A stretch of 64,000 nt of DNA from Pseudaeromonas paramecii (GCF_039540575.1 NZ_BAABFC010000012.1:124001-188000), one strand, 5' to 3'. Numbered from the stretch's first letter, positions 31,602 through 41,240 are shown. Notes: generated from the sequence alone by a model not told the origin. Numbers and translations: made by a program.

Positions 31602-32945
31602 ATGAGTTCACTCTACAACGCGCTCGTCAAAGTGATCGAGCAACGGTTAGCGCCCATGGCCGGCGTCATCGCGCAGCAGCGCTATGTGCTGGCGATCCGC
31701 GATGGATTTATTGCCGCGCTCCCTTTCATGATTGTCGGCAGCTTCATGCTGGTATTTATATTCCCGCCCATCTCTGCCGATACGACATGGGGTTTTGCCC
31801 GGGCCTGGCTGGATTTTTCAAGCGAATATCGCGATGAACTGATGCTGCCCTTTAATATGAGTATGGGGTTGATGACCCTATTCATCGCCATGGGGGTCGG
31901 TGCCAGTCTGGGTAAGCATTACTCGCTGGATCCGATTACGACCGGCCTGTTGTCGCTGATGTCTTTTATGCTGGTGGCGGCCGATCTTAAAAATGGTGCC
32001 ATTTCCACTCAGTATCTGTCTGGTCAGGGCATTTTTACCGCGTTGCTCTGCTCCATCTATGCGACCGAAGTGTACCGCTGGCTGAAAAAGAACAATGTCA
32101 CCATCAAGCTCCCGGAGCAGGTGCCCAGTGGGGTGGCCAGATCCTTTGAGGTGCTGATCCCCGTCATCGCCATCATGGCCACGCTGCATCCGCTGAATCT
32201 GCTGATCCAATCCGCCACTGGCATGATTATGCCGGAGGCCATCATGGCCATGCTCAAGCCGCTGGTGGCGGCGTCCGATAGTCTGGCGGCGGTGATCCTG
32301 GCGGTGCTGTTGTGTCAGATCCTGTGGTTTGCCGGTATCCACGGCACCATGATTGTCACCGGCATCATGAACCCGTTCTGGATGGCCAACCTGGCCGCCA
32401 ACCAGGCCGCACTGGCCGCCGGTCAGCCGATACCGCACACCTTCGTCCAGGGTTTCTGGGACCACTTCCTGTTTATTGGCGGGGTGGGCTCAACCTTGCC
32501 GCTGGCCATGCTGCTGATCCGGAGCAAGGCGGCGCACCTGCGGACCATTGGTCGTATGGGGATAGTGCCGGGCATGTTCAACATCAATGAGCCCATCCTC
32601 TTTGGTGCGCCCATCATCATGAATCCCATCTTCTTCCTGCCGTTCATCTTTATCCCGGTGATCAATGCCGTGCTCGCCTGGTTTGTGGTGGATTTCGGCC
32701 TGGTGGAAAAGGTGGTCATGCTGACAGCCTGGACGACACCCGCACCGATTGGCGCCTCCTGGGCCACCAACTGGGCCATTGCCCCCGTCATCATGTGCTT
32801 CATCTGTATGGCGATGGCCGCACTGATGTATTACCCGTTCGTTAAGGCCTATGAGCGCACCTTGGTGCAACAGGATGCGCAGGATGAGGAAACGCGCAAA
32901 GAGAAAGAGCAAGCCGATCTGGATCCGGTAGCGACTCAGGCCTGA
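31602..32945 (+). CDS. PTS cellobiose-type IIC permease
   Basis: A 447-residue integral membrane permease (about ten helices) of the lactose/cellobiose (EIIC-Lac) family that imports and phosphorylates beta-glucoside disaccharides together with IIB. Family marks: AALPFMIVGSFMLVF, WFAGIHGTMIV, NINEPILFGAPIIMNPIFFLPFI and TTPAPIGASWATNW. The C-terminal tail is charged (QDAQDEETRKEKEQADLD). It starts 25 bases after IIB. Confidence 0.94.
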   Translation: MSSLYNALVKVIEQRLAPMAGVIAQQRYVLAIRDGFIAALPFMIVGSFMLVFIFPPISADTTWGFARAWLDFSSEYRDELMLPFNMSMGLMTLFIAMGVGASLGKHYSLDPITTGLLSLMSFMLVAADLKNGAISTQYLSGQGIFTALLCSIYATEVYRWLKKNNVTIKLPEQVPSGVARSFEVLIPVIAIMATLHPLNLLIQSATGMIMPEAIMAMLKPLVAASDSLAAVILAVLLCQILWFAGIHGTMIVTGIMNPFWMANLAANQAALAAGQPIPHTFVQGFWDHFLFIGGVGSTLPLAMLLIRSKAAHLRTIGRMGIVPGMFNINEPILFGAPIIMNPIFFLPFIFIPVINAVLAWFVVDFGLVEKVVMLTAWTTPAPIGASWATNWAIAPVIMCFICMAMAALMYYPFVKAYERTLVQQDAQDEETRKEKEQADLDPVATQA

Positions 32946-32992
32946 TTAGTCTTAATAGTTGTCCTGCGATTTTCGCGGTGGGGATGAATACG

Positions 32993-34372
32993 ATGAAATA
33001 TCAATTTCCAGAGGGTTTCTGGTGGGGCAGCGCTTCGTCTGCTGCCCAGTCAGAAGGGGCTGCCGTACAAGGTGGCAAAGCAAAAACAATTTGGGATCAC
33101 TGGTTTGAAATAGAACCGAATCGATTCCATGGTCAGGTTGGACCGGCGGAAACCTCAACCTTCTATCAGCATTATCGGCAAGATATTGAACTGATGAAGC
33201 AGATTGGTCACAACAGTTTTCGGACCTCCATTTCCTGGGCTCGGCTGATGCCGGACGGGGTGAGTGTCAATCAGGAAGCGGTCGACTTCTATAACAATGT
33301 CATCGATACCATGCTCGAGAATGGTATTACCCCCTTCATCGGCCTGTTTCACTTTGACATGCCGCTGTTGTGGCAGGCGCGGGGCGGCTGGGAGAGTCGG
33401 GAGACCGTCGAGGCCTACGAAAAATACGCCGAGATCTGTTTCAAGCTGTTCGGCGATCGGGTGGCCTGCTGGATGACGTTCAACGAGCCTGTGGTGGTGG
33501 TCGAGGGCGGTTACCTGTACGACTTCCATTACCCGAACAAGTTCGGCTTCCGCATGGCGGCGCAAGTGGCCTTCAACATGATGCTGGCCCACAGCAAGGC
33601 GGTTCGCTGCTATCGCCGGCTCAAGCTGGCGGGCCGTATCGGTATCGTGCTGAACCTGACGCCCTCCTATCCCCGTTCAGAGCATCCGGCGGATCTGAAG
33701 GCATCCTTTATCGCCGATCTGTTCTTCAACCGGGCCTTCCTGGATCCGGCCGTCAAGGGCTGCTATCCCGAAGAGCTGGTGGACCTGCTCAAGCAGCATG
33801 ATCAGCTGCCCGTCTATGAGGCCGATGATCTGGCGACCATCGCCGAAGGCAAGGTGGATATTCTCGGCATCAACTATTACCAGCCGCGCCGCGTTAAGGC
33901 CCGCATGACGGCCATTTGCCCGGATGCGCCCTTTATGCCGGATTGGTTCTTCGAAAATTACGAGATGCCGGGCCGCAAGATGAATCCCTATCGGGGCTGG
34001 GAAATTTACGAGAAGGGCATTTACGACATTCTGATCAACCTCAGAGATAACTACGGCAACATCGATTGCTATATCTCCGAGAACGGCATGGGTGTGGAAA
34101 ACGAGCAGCGCTTTATTGCCGATGATGGTCAGGTCAAGGATGACTATCGGATCGAGTTTATCCGTGAGCACCTCAAATGGATGCATCAGGCTATTCAGGA
34201 AGGGGCCCATTGCCGTGGCTATCACCTGTGGACCTTTATCGATAACTGGTCATGGATGAATGCCTATAAGAATCGCTATGGCTTCATCAGCCTGGATCTG
34301 AACACCCAGATCCGCACGGTAAAGAAGAGTGGCGAATGGTTTGCCGACGTTTCCCGCAATAATGGTTTTTAA
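32993..34372 (+). CDS. GH1 6-phospho-beta-glucosidase
   Basis: Cytoplasmic hydrolase that splits phosphorylated cellobiose-type sugars delivered by the PTS. The 459-residue GH1 protein starts KYQFPEGFWWGSASSAAQSEG; acid/base Glu165 lies in TFNEP and nucleophile Glu363 in ISENG. The C-terminal WTFIDNWSWMNAYKNRYGFI with downstream lysine-rich RTVKKS fits phospho-beta-glucosidases. ATG 32993 is chosen because GGGGA lies eight bases upstream; ATG 32984 and GTG 32978 are possible. Confidence 0.93.
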   Translation: MKYQFPEGFWWGSASSAAQSEGAAVQGGKAKTIWDHWFEIEPNRFHGQVGPAETSTFYQHYRQDIELMKQIGHNSFRTSISWARLMPDGVSVNQEAVDFYNNVIDTMLENGITPFIGLFHFDMPLLWQARGGWESRETVEAYEKYAEICFKLFGDRVACWMTFNEPVVVVEGGYLYDFHYPNKFGFRMAAQVAFNMMLAHSKAVRCYRRLKLAGRIGIVLNLTPSYPRSEHPADLKASFIADLFFNRAFLDPAVKGCYPEELVDLLKQHDQLPVYEADDLATIAEGKVDILGINYYQPRRVKARMTAICPDAPFMPDWFFENYEMPGRKMNPYRGWEIYEKGIYDILINLRDNYGNIDCYISENGMGVENEQRFIADDGQVKDDYRIEFIREHLKWMHQAIQEGAHCRGYHLWTFIDNWSWMNAYKNRYGFISLDLNTQIRTVKKSGEWFADVSRNNGF

Positions 34373-34381
34373 GAGGTCAAG

Positions 34382-34693
34382 ATGTTGGATTTAGAAGAAG
34401 CAGTCATGGGCATTATCGTCAATGCCGGTCAGTCCCGCAGCCTGTGTTTTGAGGCGTTGCGCCAGGCACGGGAAGGCCAATTTGAACGGGCGACCGCCCT
34501 GCTGGCCGAGGCCACCGAGGCGGGCAAGGCCGCCCATGCGGTGCAGACCAAGCTCATCGAGGCCGATGAGGGGGAGGGCAAGACCAAGATGACGCTGGTC
34601 ATGGTCCATGCCCAGGATCACCTGATGACCTCCATCCTGTGCCGTGAACTGGCCACCGAGCTGGTCGAGGTCTATCGTCGCCAGATGCAATAA
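34382..34693 (+). CDS. PTS cellobiose-type IIA component
   Basis: A 103-residue trimeric helical phosphocarrier of the lactose/cellobiose family, equivalent to ChbA/CelC. LEEAVMGIIVNAGQSRSLCFEAL opens the helical bundle, and the phospho-histidine lies in VHAQDHLMTS (His76, with His80 nearby). It accepts phosphate from HPr and passes it to IIB. Last gene of the PTS operon, starting nine bases after the GH1 stop. Confidence 0.94.
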   Translation: MLDLEEAVMGIIVNAGQSRSLCFEALRQAREGQFERATALLAEATEAGKAAHAVQTKLIEADEGEGKTKMTLVMVHAQDHLMTSILCRELATELVEVYRRQMQ

Positions 34694-34711
34694 CGCCCCT
34701 GTGCGGTAAAC

Positions 34712-34746
34712 AGCCGGAACTCATGACTGGGTTCCGGCTTTTTTGT
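34712..34746 (+). terminator. Terminator of the PTS operon
   Basis: AGCCGGAAC (34712-34720) pairs with GTTCCGGCT (34731-34739), followed by TTTTTTG. It also separates the convergent ABC genes. Confidence 0.88.
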
Positions 34747-34790
34747 CTGGCCCGGGCTGAGAGGGGGCGCGGACGGCATGGCGCGGGCGT

Positions 34791-35627
34791 TCACACCTCG
34801 GCGTTGTGATAGGTGACCCGGTAAATCCAGCGGGCGGTCAGCGCCAGCAGTATCACAAACGGCAGCGTGGTCAGGCTGGCGCCCAGACAGATGGCACCCC
34901 AGGGCATGGCGCCAACGCCTTGCAGGGAGCGCAAGGCCAGGGGGGCGGTAAACAGATTGGGGTCCTTAAGCACTATCAGGGGGGTGAGCAGGTTATTCCA
35001 GGCACCAATGAAGGTCAGCAATCCCACCGAGGCCAGTGCCGGCGTGATGGCAGGCAACACCACATGGCGGAACACCTGTAATTCATTGCAGCCATTCACC
35101 CGGGCGGCATCCACCATGTCCTGAGTGATGGCCTGCTCGATATATTGCTTGATAAATAAGACTCCAAATGAACCACATGCGGCGGGAATAATCAGTGCCC
35201 TCGGCTGGTTAAACCAGTCTAAGAAGGAGACCATGATGGCGGTCGGCATCATGGTCAGGACCGACGGAAATAAGAGAGAGAGTATCACGGCTTTCAGTAG
35301 CAACCCCTTGCCGGGAAAGTCATAGATGGCAAAAGCACAGCCAGACAAGGCGCAGAGCAGAATATTCAATAGCGCCGTGGCGGAGCTGATATAGAGGCTG
35401 GTTTTCACATTCAGCCAGAATGCCGGCAAGTGGCGCAGTAGTGACTGATAATTCTCCTGCAGCTGATTGCCGAACCAGATTGGGGTGGGCACGGAAAAGA
35501 TAGCGCTATCCGTGTGGGTTGCAAATACAAACATGAACCAGAATGGCAAGGCAAAAAACAGTGTGAGGGCTAAAATCCCCAGCAGAGAAAATTCGGTCAC
35601 CAGGTGCGTGCGGCCATTCTTATTCAT
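34791..35627 (-). CDS. Carbohydrate ABC transporter permease (MalG type)
   Basis: A 278-residue inner-membrane permease of the CUT1 sugar importer class with six helices. The EAA loop is VDAARVNGCNELQVFRHVVLPAITPALA (about residues 175-202), which docks to the ATPase. Six membrane stretches are visible, beginning LLGILALTLFFALPFWFMFVFA. It overlaps the other permease gene by eight bases and is the last gene of a minus-strand SBP-permease-permease operon. Confidence 0.92.
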   Translation of the reverse strand: MNKNGRTHLVTEFSLLGILALTLFFALPFWFMFVFATHTDSAIFSVPTPIWFGNQLQENYQSLLRHLPAFWLNVKTSLYISSATALLNILLCALSGCAFAIYDFPGKGLLLKAVILSLLFPSVLTMMPTAIMVSFLDWFNQPRALIIPAACGSFGVLFIKQYIEQAITQDMVDAARVNGCNELQVFRHVVLPAITPALASVGLLTFIGAWNNLLTPLIVLKDPNLFTAPLALRSLQGVGAMPWGAICLGASLTTLPFVILLALTARWIYRVTYHNAEV

Positions 35628-36525
35628 GGCGAATCACCTTTTTAACGATGGGCAGCAGAAGCAATAGCAGCACTGTGATTAGCCAGGCGGCCGCCGAGGC
35701 GAGCGCATAATCGCCCTCGACGAAGGCCAGATTGAAGATATACATCATGAGTGTCAGCCCCGATTGGCCACTTCCCCCGGTCCCGGCCGTCAACAGATAG
35801 GCCTCGTCGAACAGCTGCAGGTTGCCCACCAGGGTTAGCCCCAGCGCCAGCAGCAGCACGGGTTTGATGCCAGGAATGACGACGATGACCAGTTGGCGCC
35901 AGAACCCCGCCCCTTCGAGGCTGGCAGCCTCAAAAAGATCCTTGTTCAGGTTCCGCATCGCCGATAGATAGAGCAAGGTATTCCAGCCGGTATGCTTCCA
36001 GCAGACGACCAGTGCAATCAGCCAACGGATATGCTCGGCATCGTACCAGTCGATCTGAAGCGGCGCACCGGGGTGTACCAATTGCCACAGGGTGTCGAGC
36101 AACTGGTTGATCAGGCCATAGTCGCGGGAGAAGAGCGCATTGAATACCAGGGCTATCACAACCGACGAGGTCAGATAGGGCAGGAAGCAGAAGAACAGCG
36201 AGAACAGATTTTTCCGCCGGCTGTGCCGATAGAGGAAGCTGGCCAGGGGAATCGCAATCAGGTGTTGCGGCAGGCCGGCAAGCAGGGCGATCCACAGGGT
36301 GTTATGCAGGGCGACGCCAAACCAGTCGTCCTCGATGACATAGCGAAAATTCGCCAGCCCGCTGAAGGTCATATCCAGCCAGGATCCAGACTCGCCGGGC
36401 AAGTGCAGCGCCATCCACAGGGAGTACAGCAGCGGGAACAGCGTGAAGCCGAGAAACAGCAGGATAAAGGGCGTCAGATAGAGATAGGGGATCAGACGCT
36501 TATCTGCCAGGATCCGATAGCGCAT
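35620..36525 (-). CDS. Carbohydrate ABC transporter permease (MalF type)
   Basis: A 301-residue CUT1 permease partner. Six membrane segments begin with LIPYLYLTPFILLFLGFTLFPLLYSLW; the EAA-type loop is DLFEAASLEGAGFWRQLVIVVIPGIKPVLL. It follows the binding-protein gene by 10 bases. No ATP-binding subunit gene is present in the locus, so the importer must borrow an ATPase such as a MalK/UgpC/MsmX-type protein encoded elsewhere. Confidence 0.92.
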   Translation of the reverse strand: MRYRILADKRLIPYLYLTPFILLFLGFTLFPLLYSLWMALHLPGESGSWLDMTFSGLANFRYVIEDDWFGVALHNTLWIALLAGLPQHLIAIPLASFLYRHSRRKNLFSLFFCFLPYLTSSVVIALVFNALFSRDYGLINQLLDTLWQLVHPGAPLQIDWYDAEHIRWLIALVVCWKHTGWNTLLYLSAMRNLNKDLFEAASLEGAGFWRQLVIVVIPGIKPVLLLALGLTLVGNLQLFDEAYLLTAGTGGSGQSGLTLMMYIFNLAFVEGDYALASAAAWLITVLLLLLLPIVKKVIRHE

Positions 36526-36535
36526 CAGATAGGAC

Positions 36536-37780
36536 TCACGGCCGCTGTAGTTTCCGCGTTATCTGGCGCTCGGCATCGGCCAGTGCCCGGGGTATGTCCT
36601 TGTGACTATCCAGCACCAGATCCAGCTGCTTCCTGACGATATCGGCGGCGAAGGCGTCATGCTTGTTTGCCACTATGGCTGGCATGGCGCGGGCGGCGGT
36701 TTGCCACAAGCGACCGGCCGGCTGGTTGCCCAGGTAGGGAACGGGCCGGGACAGCAAGTCGTCCGATTGTGCGCTCTGCAACGCCGGAAAGGTGTCGAGC
36801 TCAGTGAACAGGCGGCGTTGTACCTGGGGGTTGAGGGTCATGTAGCGGATGAAATCCCAGGCCTCGGGCTTGTGCGCGGCACTCTGCGGGATGGCATAGT
36901 AAGAGCCGCCCCAGTTGGCATAGACATGGCCAGGCAGCTGGTGGGCGCGCCACGCTCCGGCTTCCTCGGGCGCTATCCATGAGGCGAGGTGGCCGGTGAA
37001 CCAGGCCCCCATCATCGCCGTGGCTATGTGTCCTCGGCGGATACTCTCCGCCCAATCATTACTCCAGATTTGCAAGCGGCCATCGAGTCCGGCGGTGCGG
37101 ACCTGTTTGGCCAGCTCGAACGCCCGCACAAAACGCGGGCTGTTGACCAGTACTTTGCCGTGTTGATCGAAATAGATGCCTTCACCGGACTGGATCCCGG
37201 TGCGAATAAACACATCCTTGATATCACTGGCATTGGCCAACAGGTAAACACCCTGTTTTTTCAATTGCTTGCCAGCCTCAATGAACGCATCCCAGGAGGT
37301 CGTCATGGCCTCAATGTCCACATCGGCGCGTGCCAGCAGGTCGGGGCGATAAAACAGGGTTCCCGGACCTATATCGGCAGGAATGGCATACAGTTGCCCA
37401 TCCTCACCACGTGCATTGACCACCATGAAGGGGGTGAGCTGGTCGATATATTTTTCGGCATCGTAGGGCGCATGGGAGATGGGGGCCAGCTTGCCGGAAT
37501 AAACAAATTTAGAGATGTAATCCTGTTCAATTCCAACCACGTCGGCAATGGGGGTGTTGGTTTTTAATGCCGTGTAGAGGCTGTTGTGGTGGTCAAAATA
37601 AGACAGACTGACAAGGCGAATTTTAATATCAGGGTTTGCTTTTTCGTATTCTTGTATTATCTCACGCACTGATGTGTCGAAGTTGGGATATGACGCGATC
37701 GTCAGTGTGGTCGCGAAGGTTTGCCCCAGTGATAACCCCAGTAATAACAGTAACGAGATTCTGGAAATAATGTTATGCAT
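36536..37780 (-). CDS. Extracellular sugar-binding protein of the CUT1 importer
   Basis: A 414-residue family-1 solute-binding protein, probably for cello- or laminari-oligosaccharides. Signal peptide about 1-22 (ISLLLLLGLSLGQTFA-T), then LTIASYPNFDTSVREIIQEYEKANPDIKI, the typical opening, and GPGTLFYRPDLL, WDAFIEAGKQLKKQG and GAWFTGHLA. ATG 37780 places the signal peptide correctly; the frame opens nine codons further upstream. Substrate is inferred from the locus. It heads the minus-strand transporter operon, divergent from the lipoprotein-lamB unit. Confidence 0.9.
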   Translation of the reverse strand: MHNIISRISLLLLLGLSLGQTFATTLTIASYPNFDTSVREIIQEYEKANPDIKIRLVSLSYFDHHNSLYTALKTNTPIADVVGIEQDYISKFVYSGKLAPISHAPYDAEKYIDQLTPFMVVNARGEDGQLYAIPADIGPGTLFYRPDLLARADVDIEAMTTSWDAFIEAGKQLKKQGVYLLANASDIKDVFIRTGIQSGEGIYFDQHGKVLVNSPRFVRAFELAKQVRTAGLDGRLQIWSNDWAESIRRGHIATAMMGAWFTGHLASWIAPEEAGAWRAHQLPGHVYANWGGSYYAIPQSAAHKPEAWDFIRYMTLNPQVQRRLFTELDTFPALQSAQSDDLLSRPVPYLGNQPAGRLWQTAARAMPAIVANKHDAFAADIVRKQLDLVLDSHKDIPRALADAERQITRKLQRP

Positions 37781-38664
37781 GCAAAGGATCCCTATAACCA
37801 CAGACATTGTAACAGCATTGACGACGCCCGCTCACAAGCAAGGTGCCAATCAGTCTAATACATGCACATTCCCTCGTTCTAGAAAAGAACGCCGGGGTTC
37901 ATATAAGTCTCATTATGCCGATGCTCTGGCCTGTTTAACCAACAGGATGGTATTTGTGCACCAATTGAGGCTTATTTTCTCCATGCCAAAACGTGCCGCC
38001 AAGGTTATTCATCGGCCGCTCAGCGAATAACCGTGTTGGCCGAAGGGAATAGAATGGGATCATGGCCGATTCCATAGCCCAAGGCGTGATTCCCGAAGCG
38101 ACGGCCATTATCGCCGCGAGTGATTAACCGGATCAACTGCCCGGACAAACGGTCTGTTTGGCCGCCGGAAGGACACGGGGTTGGCGAGCCATGGCCGGTG
38201 CCGTTGCGCCTAGGCCGTCCCGCTTACCGCTTACCGCTTGTCTGCACCGGCAGGCGAGTCGGGTCTGTTCCTGGCCGGCGCTAAGCGTCGCTGGGCCGCT
38301 AAGGCGCCCTCCGGCACGGTCAGTCAAGCCAGACTTGTTTGAAATCGATGCCTGGTGAGCGATTTTCACCCCTATGACCGTCTCGCGGGATTGCCAGGGT
38401 GAGCTACAGGCAATGGCCCCTGGCTGACCGCTAAAAATTGGCTCATGCCGCCAGCGCCTCCGGCTACACCGCCTACTGACAGGGGTTGGCCCGGCCACCA
38501 TCTGTGACTTGCTGCACGAAACACGAAAAGTAACACGGATTCTTATTGCATTGGAAATCGATTTCATAAGAATCAAGCTAACTCCGACACGGCTTGATAT
38601 CGATTGCATGGCGCGGAGGGTAACCAAACTCAGAATGATTCCATGGCTTGGATGGAGGGCCATC
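37781..38664. other. 884-bp divergent regulatory region
   Basis: No convincing gene. It holds the promoters of the ABC operon (minus) and the lipoprotein-lamB operon (plus). Visible signals: inverted repeat CGTTCT-N5-AGAACG at 37875-37891, the degenerate operator GAAATCGATGCC at 38341-38352, the perfect operator at 38554-38565, a related GATATCGATTGC at 38596-38607, and a short tandem of TACCGCT units near 38224-38240. The long minus-strand frame across 38133-38666 has no protein-like composition. Confidence 0.6.
38554..38565. promoter_or_regulatory. Locus operator before the lipoprotein-lamB unit
   Basis: Exact GAAATCGATTTC, 99 bases upstream of the lipoprotein ATG. The central CG and 12-bp symmetry suit a LacI-family protein. 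Confidence 0.7.
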
Positions 38665-39918
38665 ATGAAGACTGTAAAAAAAGGAATTCACCTGTCCTTG
38701 ATAGCGGCCGCGCTGCTTGCCGGCTGCGGCGGGGCGGAAAATATTGGTAGCAACTCTGGCGGTGGGTCCACCCCGCCGACGGATGATGGCACCTCCAGCC
38801 TGTTTTTTGGCAAGGATGCTGCCAGCTCTGCCGCACCCATGGTGCAGTCCGAGAGGGATGGCTGGTCCGTCCAGGCGGTCAGTGCCACGCCTGTGGCCCT
38901 GCAGAGTATCAGTGCCGTCTTGATCAACCATGAAGGCGAGAACGATGCCGCCGATGTGCAGGTGAGTGGCGACGGCGACGGCACCTTCATGCTCAAGAGC
39001 GACTCGGCCATCAATCTGAGCCAGTATGCCGGTGGCTTCGTTACCTTCGAGCTGCGTGCCAAGAGTGCCGTGCCGCAGAGCATGTCGGTATCCATCGATA
39101 ACGAATACCCGAATCGCAGCAGCCTGCCGATCGCCAAGTACCTGGCGAGTGATGGCAACTGGCAGAAACTGGTGGTGCCGGTGGCTTGCATGAAGCCCTT
39201 CCCTGGGGCTACCGCGGTCAATCTGTCGTCCGTGCACACGCCGTTCCATCTGGCCACCACGGAGAAGTTCGATTACGAAATCACCAATGTTCGCTACGAG
39301 TTGACCACCACCGATAGCCCGGTTGTGGATCCTGTCACCTGTGAAGACGGCAGTGAGCCGGCGCCGGATACCGGCTCAGGGGTGAATTCCGCACCGGCCT
39401 TGGTCAGTGGCGATGCGGCCATTTATTACTCCGGCGATGTCACCAGCGCGACCTCCCTCAATGCGGATTACCCCCTCAACAGCTTTGGGGTGGAGACCAC
39501 TGATGAGAACGGTGTGCTGACCGCAAATTATCCGGGGAATGGCGGGTTGTTTTTTGGCGCCGATAATTCAGCCGGTGATTTGTCCTCCTATCAGGATGGC
39601 AGCATGACCTTTGATATTCAGGTCAACAGCTACGGTGATTCGCCTGAATTACAAATTCGTTCAGATGGCACCGCTGGCCCGGATTATGGAACCTTTGTCA
39701 CCCTTAATGCCGACGCCGTGCCTGCCGATGGTACCTGGTATCGCTGCCATTATCCCTATAACGCCATGATTCCCGTGAGCAATATGAACTCGGTACAGAA
39801 GGTCATTTATGTGTCTGGTGCCTGGGACTCAATGAGTGGGATGAATTTCGCCTTGGCCAATGTCGCCTTGCTGACTGAGGCAACGGCTGCGGCAGATGTC
39901 GGCTGCAAGAAACTCTAA
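38665..39918 (+). CDS. Surface lipoprotein with two carbohydrate-binding-like modules
   Basis: A 417-residue predicted lipoprotein: signal peptide with lipobox LLAGC (Cys near residue 19), then a Gly/Ser/Thr linker. Two modules of about 150-170 residues follow (about 45-210 and 240-410). The first (GWSVQAVSATPVALQSISAVLINHEG..., RAKSAVPQSMSVSIDNEYP, WQKLVVPVACMKPFPGA, HTPFHLATTEKFDYEITNVRY) has the same motif order as the C-terminal domain of the GH3 enzyme in this locus (ExoP_C-like). Likely role: holding beta-glucan at the cell surface next to LamB. ATG 38665 is set by the signal peptide. Confidence 0.72.
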   Translation: MKTVKKGIHLSLIAAALLAGCGGAENIGSNSGGGSTPPTDDGTSSLFFGKDAASSAAPMVQSERDGWSVQAVSATPVALQSISAVLINHEGENDAADVQVSGDGDGTFMLKSDSAINLSQYAGGFVTFELRAKSAVPQSMSVSIDNEYPNRSSLPIAKYLASDGNWQKLVVPVACMKPFPGATAVNLSSVHTPFHLATTEKFDYEITNVRYELTTTDSPVVDPVTCEDGSEPAPDTGSGVNSAPALVSGDAAIYYSGDVTSATSLNADYPLNSFGVETTDENGVLTANYPGNGGLFFGADNSAGDLSSYQDGSMTFDIQVNSYGDSPELQIRSDGTAGPDYGTFVTLNADAVPADGTWYRCHYPYNAMIPVSNMNSVQKVIYVSGAWDSMSGMNFALANVALLTEATAAADVGCKKL

Positions 39919-39950
39919 TCATACCGTCTTTTATAAATTAAGGGATTATC

Positions 39951-41240
39951 ATGAAACTATCTTATCTGGCGCTTGCCATTGCGCTGGCCGGTGGCGTCTT
40001 GTCCTCGAACGCTGTGGTTGCCTCTGAGTCAATTGGTTTTCACGGCTATATTCGTGCGGGATCTTTGTTTGATGCCAAGGATGATTTTAGCAAGGCCGGT
40101 TACGCCGATGAAATTGATAAGTCTATGGGGCGTCTGGGCGCCGAGGTAGATAATAGCTGGGAAGGTCGGCTGAATAAACTGTGGGATCTGGGCGGTGGTA
40201 AGTCAGTGGATATTCGGCTGAATATCGAATCAGACGGCGATGGTCTGCAAACTCGTACCGCACCACGGGAGACGGGTATCTCTGAAAGCTATGTCGAACT
40301 CGGCGGTATTACCCCGACCGGTAAGATGTGGGGCGGGATGAGATACTATGATCGTGAAAACTATATTTGGACCACCGACTTCTTCTATACCGACTATTCC
40401 GGTACCGGGGCTGGCGTCAAGGATCTGGAACTGGCTGGGGGCAAGTGGGATTTTGCCTATATCAACAGCAATGATACCGATCATACCGATCGCCCCGATG
40501 GATCAGCCGCCACCATGCATACCCTGCATACCAGCGCACGGTACGGGGCATGGGATGTTGAGATCGCCGCCAAGCAGATGCCGGACAACAGCTTCGAAGG
40601 TGACAGCAATGAATACGCCACCAAGGGGGTTGAGGGAACCGTGATTTATTCACGGGAAGACTTCTTCACCTTGCCGGGCGGTTTTTCCAAGTTCATTGCC
40701 CAGGCCGGGCGTGGCCTGGGGTCGGGGGATTTGCTGGGGGCCAACTTGACCAATACCGCCATGTACCGCAAGGGCTCCCTGTACCAGAAGACGCTGCAAG
40801 ATACGCAAGACGGTTATAAGCCTTATCAGACGAAGGTGCGTGATGGCGACCAGTCATATCGCATGTTTGCCTGGGGCGGCTGGTATGGCGGCAAGTTCCA
40901 ATTCCTGCCGACCTTCTCTTACCAGTACAACGACTACGAGCTGGGTGGGCATGATTCCTGGTATGCCGCCTCCCTGCGCCCTGTGTTCCCGATTAACGAG
41001 TTCTTCTCGGTGCAGACAGAGCTGGGCTATGTCAAAAATAACCTGATTGTGGATAATGTTAATTTGGGTAGCCACTCCAGCAAAATCAGCGTGGTGCCGA
41101 CCTTTACTGTGAATACGGGCGTCGGTCCCTCACCGGAAATCCGGTTGTTAGCTACCTATATCGATCGGAATTATCAGGCTAGCTGGCTCGAGAGCCGCGA
41201 AGATTTCCTGGTCGGTATCCAGGCTGACATGTGGTGGTAA
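39951..41240 (+). CDS. LamB-type maltoporin family porin
   Basis: A 429-residue outer-membrane sugar porin. Signal peptide about 1-25 (LALAIALAGGVLSSNAVVA-S), then FHGYIRAGSLFD, the usual LamB N-terminus, alternating beta strands (RLGAEVDNSWEGRL, GKMWGGMRYYDRENYIWTTDFFYTDYSGTGAG) and a C-terminal strand ending in the aromatic MWW. It should pass beta-gluco-oligosaccharides into the periplasm. It lies 32 bases after the lipoprotein gene and probably shares its operator. Confidence 0.92.
   Translation: MKLSYLALAIALAGGVLSSNAVVASESIGFHGYIRAGSLFDAKDDFSKAGYADEIDKSMGRLGAEVDNSWEGRLNKLWDLGGGKSVDIRLNIESDGDGLQTRTAPRETGISESYVELGGITPTGKMWGGMRYYDRENYIWTTDFFYTDYSGTGAGVKDLELAGGKWDFAYINSNDTDHTDRPDGSAATMHTLHTSARYGAWDVEIAAKQMPDNSFEGDSNEYATKGVEGTVIYSREDFFTLPGGFSKFIAQAGRGLGSGDLLGANLTNTAMYRKGSLYQKTLQDTQDGYKPYQTKVRDGDQSYRMFAWGGWYGGKFQFLPTFSYQYNDYELGGHDSWYAASLRPVFPINEFFSVQTELGYVKNNLIVDNVNLGSHSSKISVVPTFTVNTGVGPSPEIRLLATYIDRNYQASWLESREDFLVGIQADMWW

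Noticed and set aside
38133..38666. 177-codon minus-strand frame in the ABC/lamB divergent region
   Set aside because: Composition is Arg/Ser/Cys-rich and irregular, it covers the lamB-unit operator and has no ribosome site.
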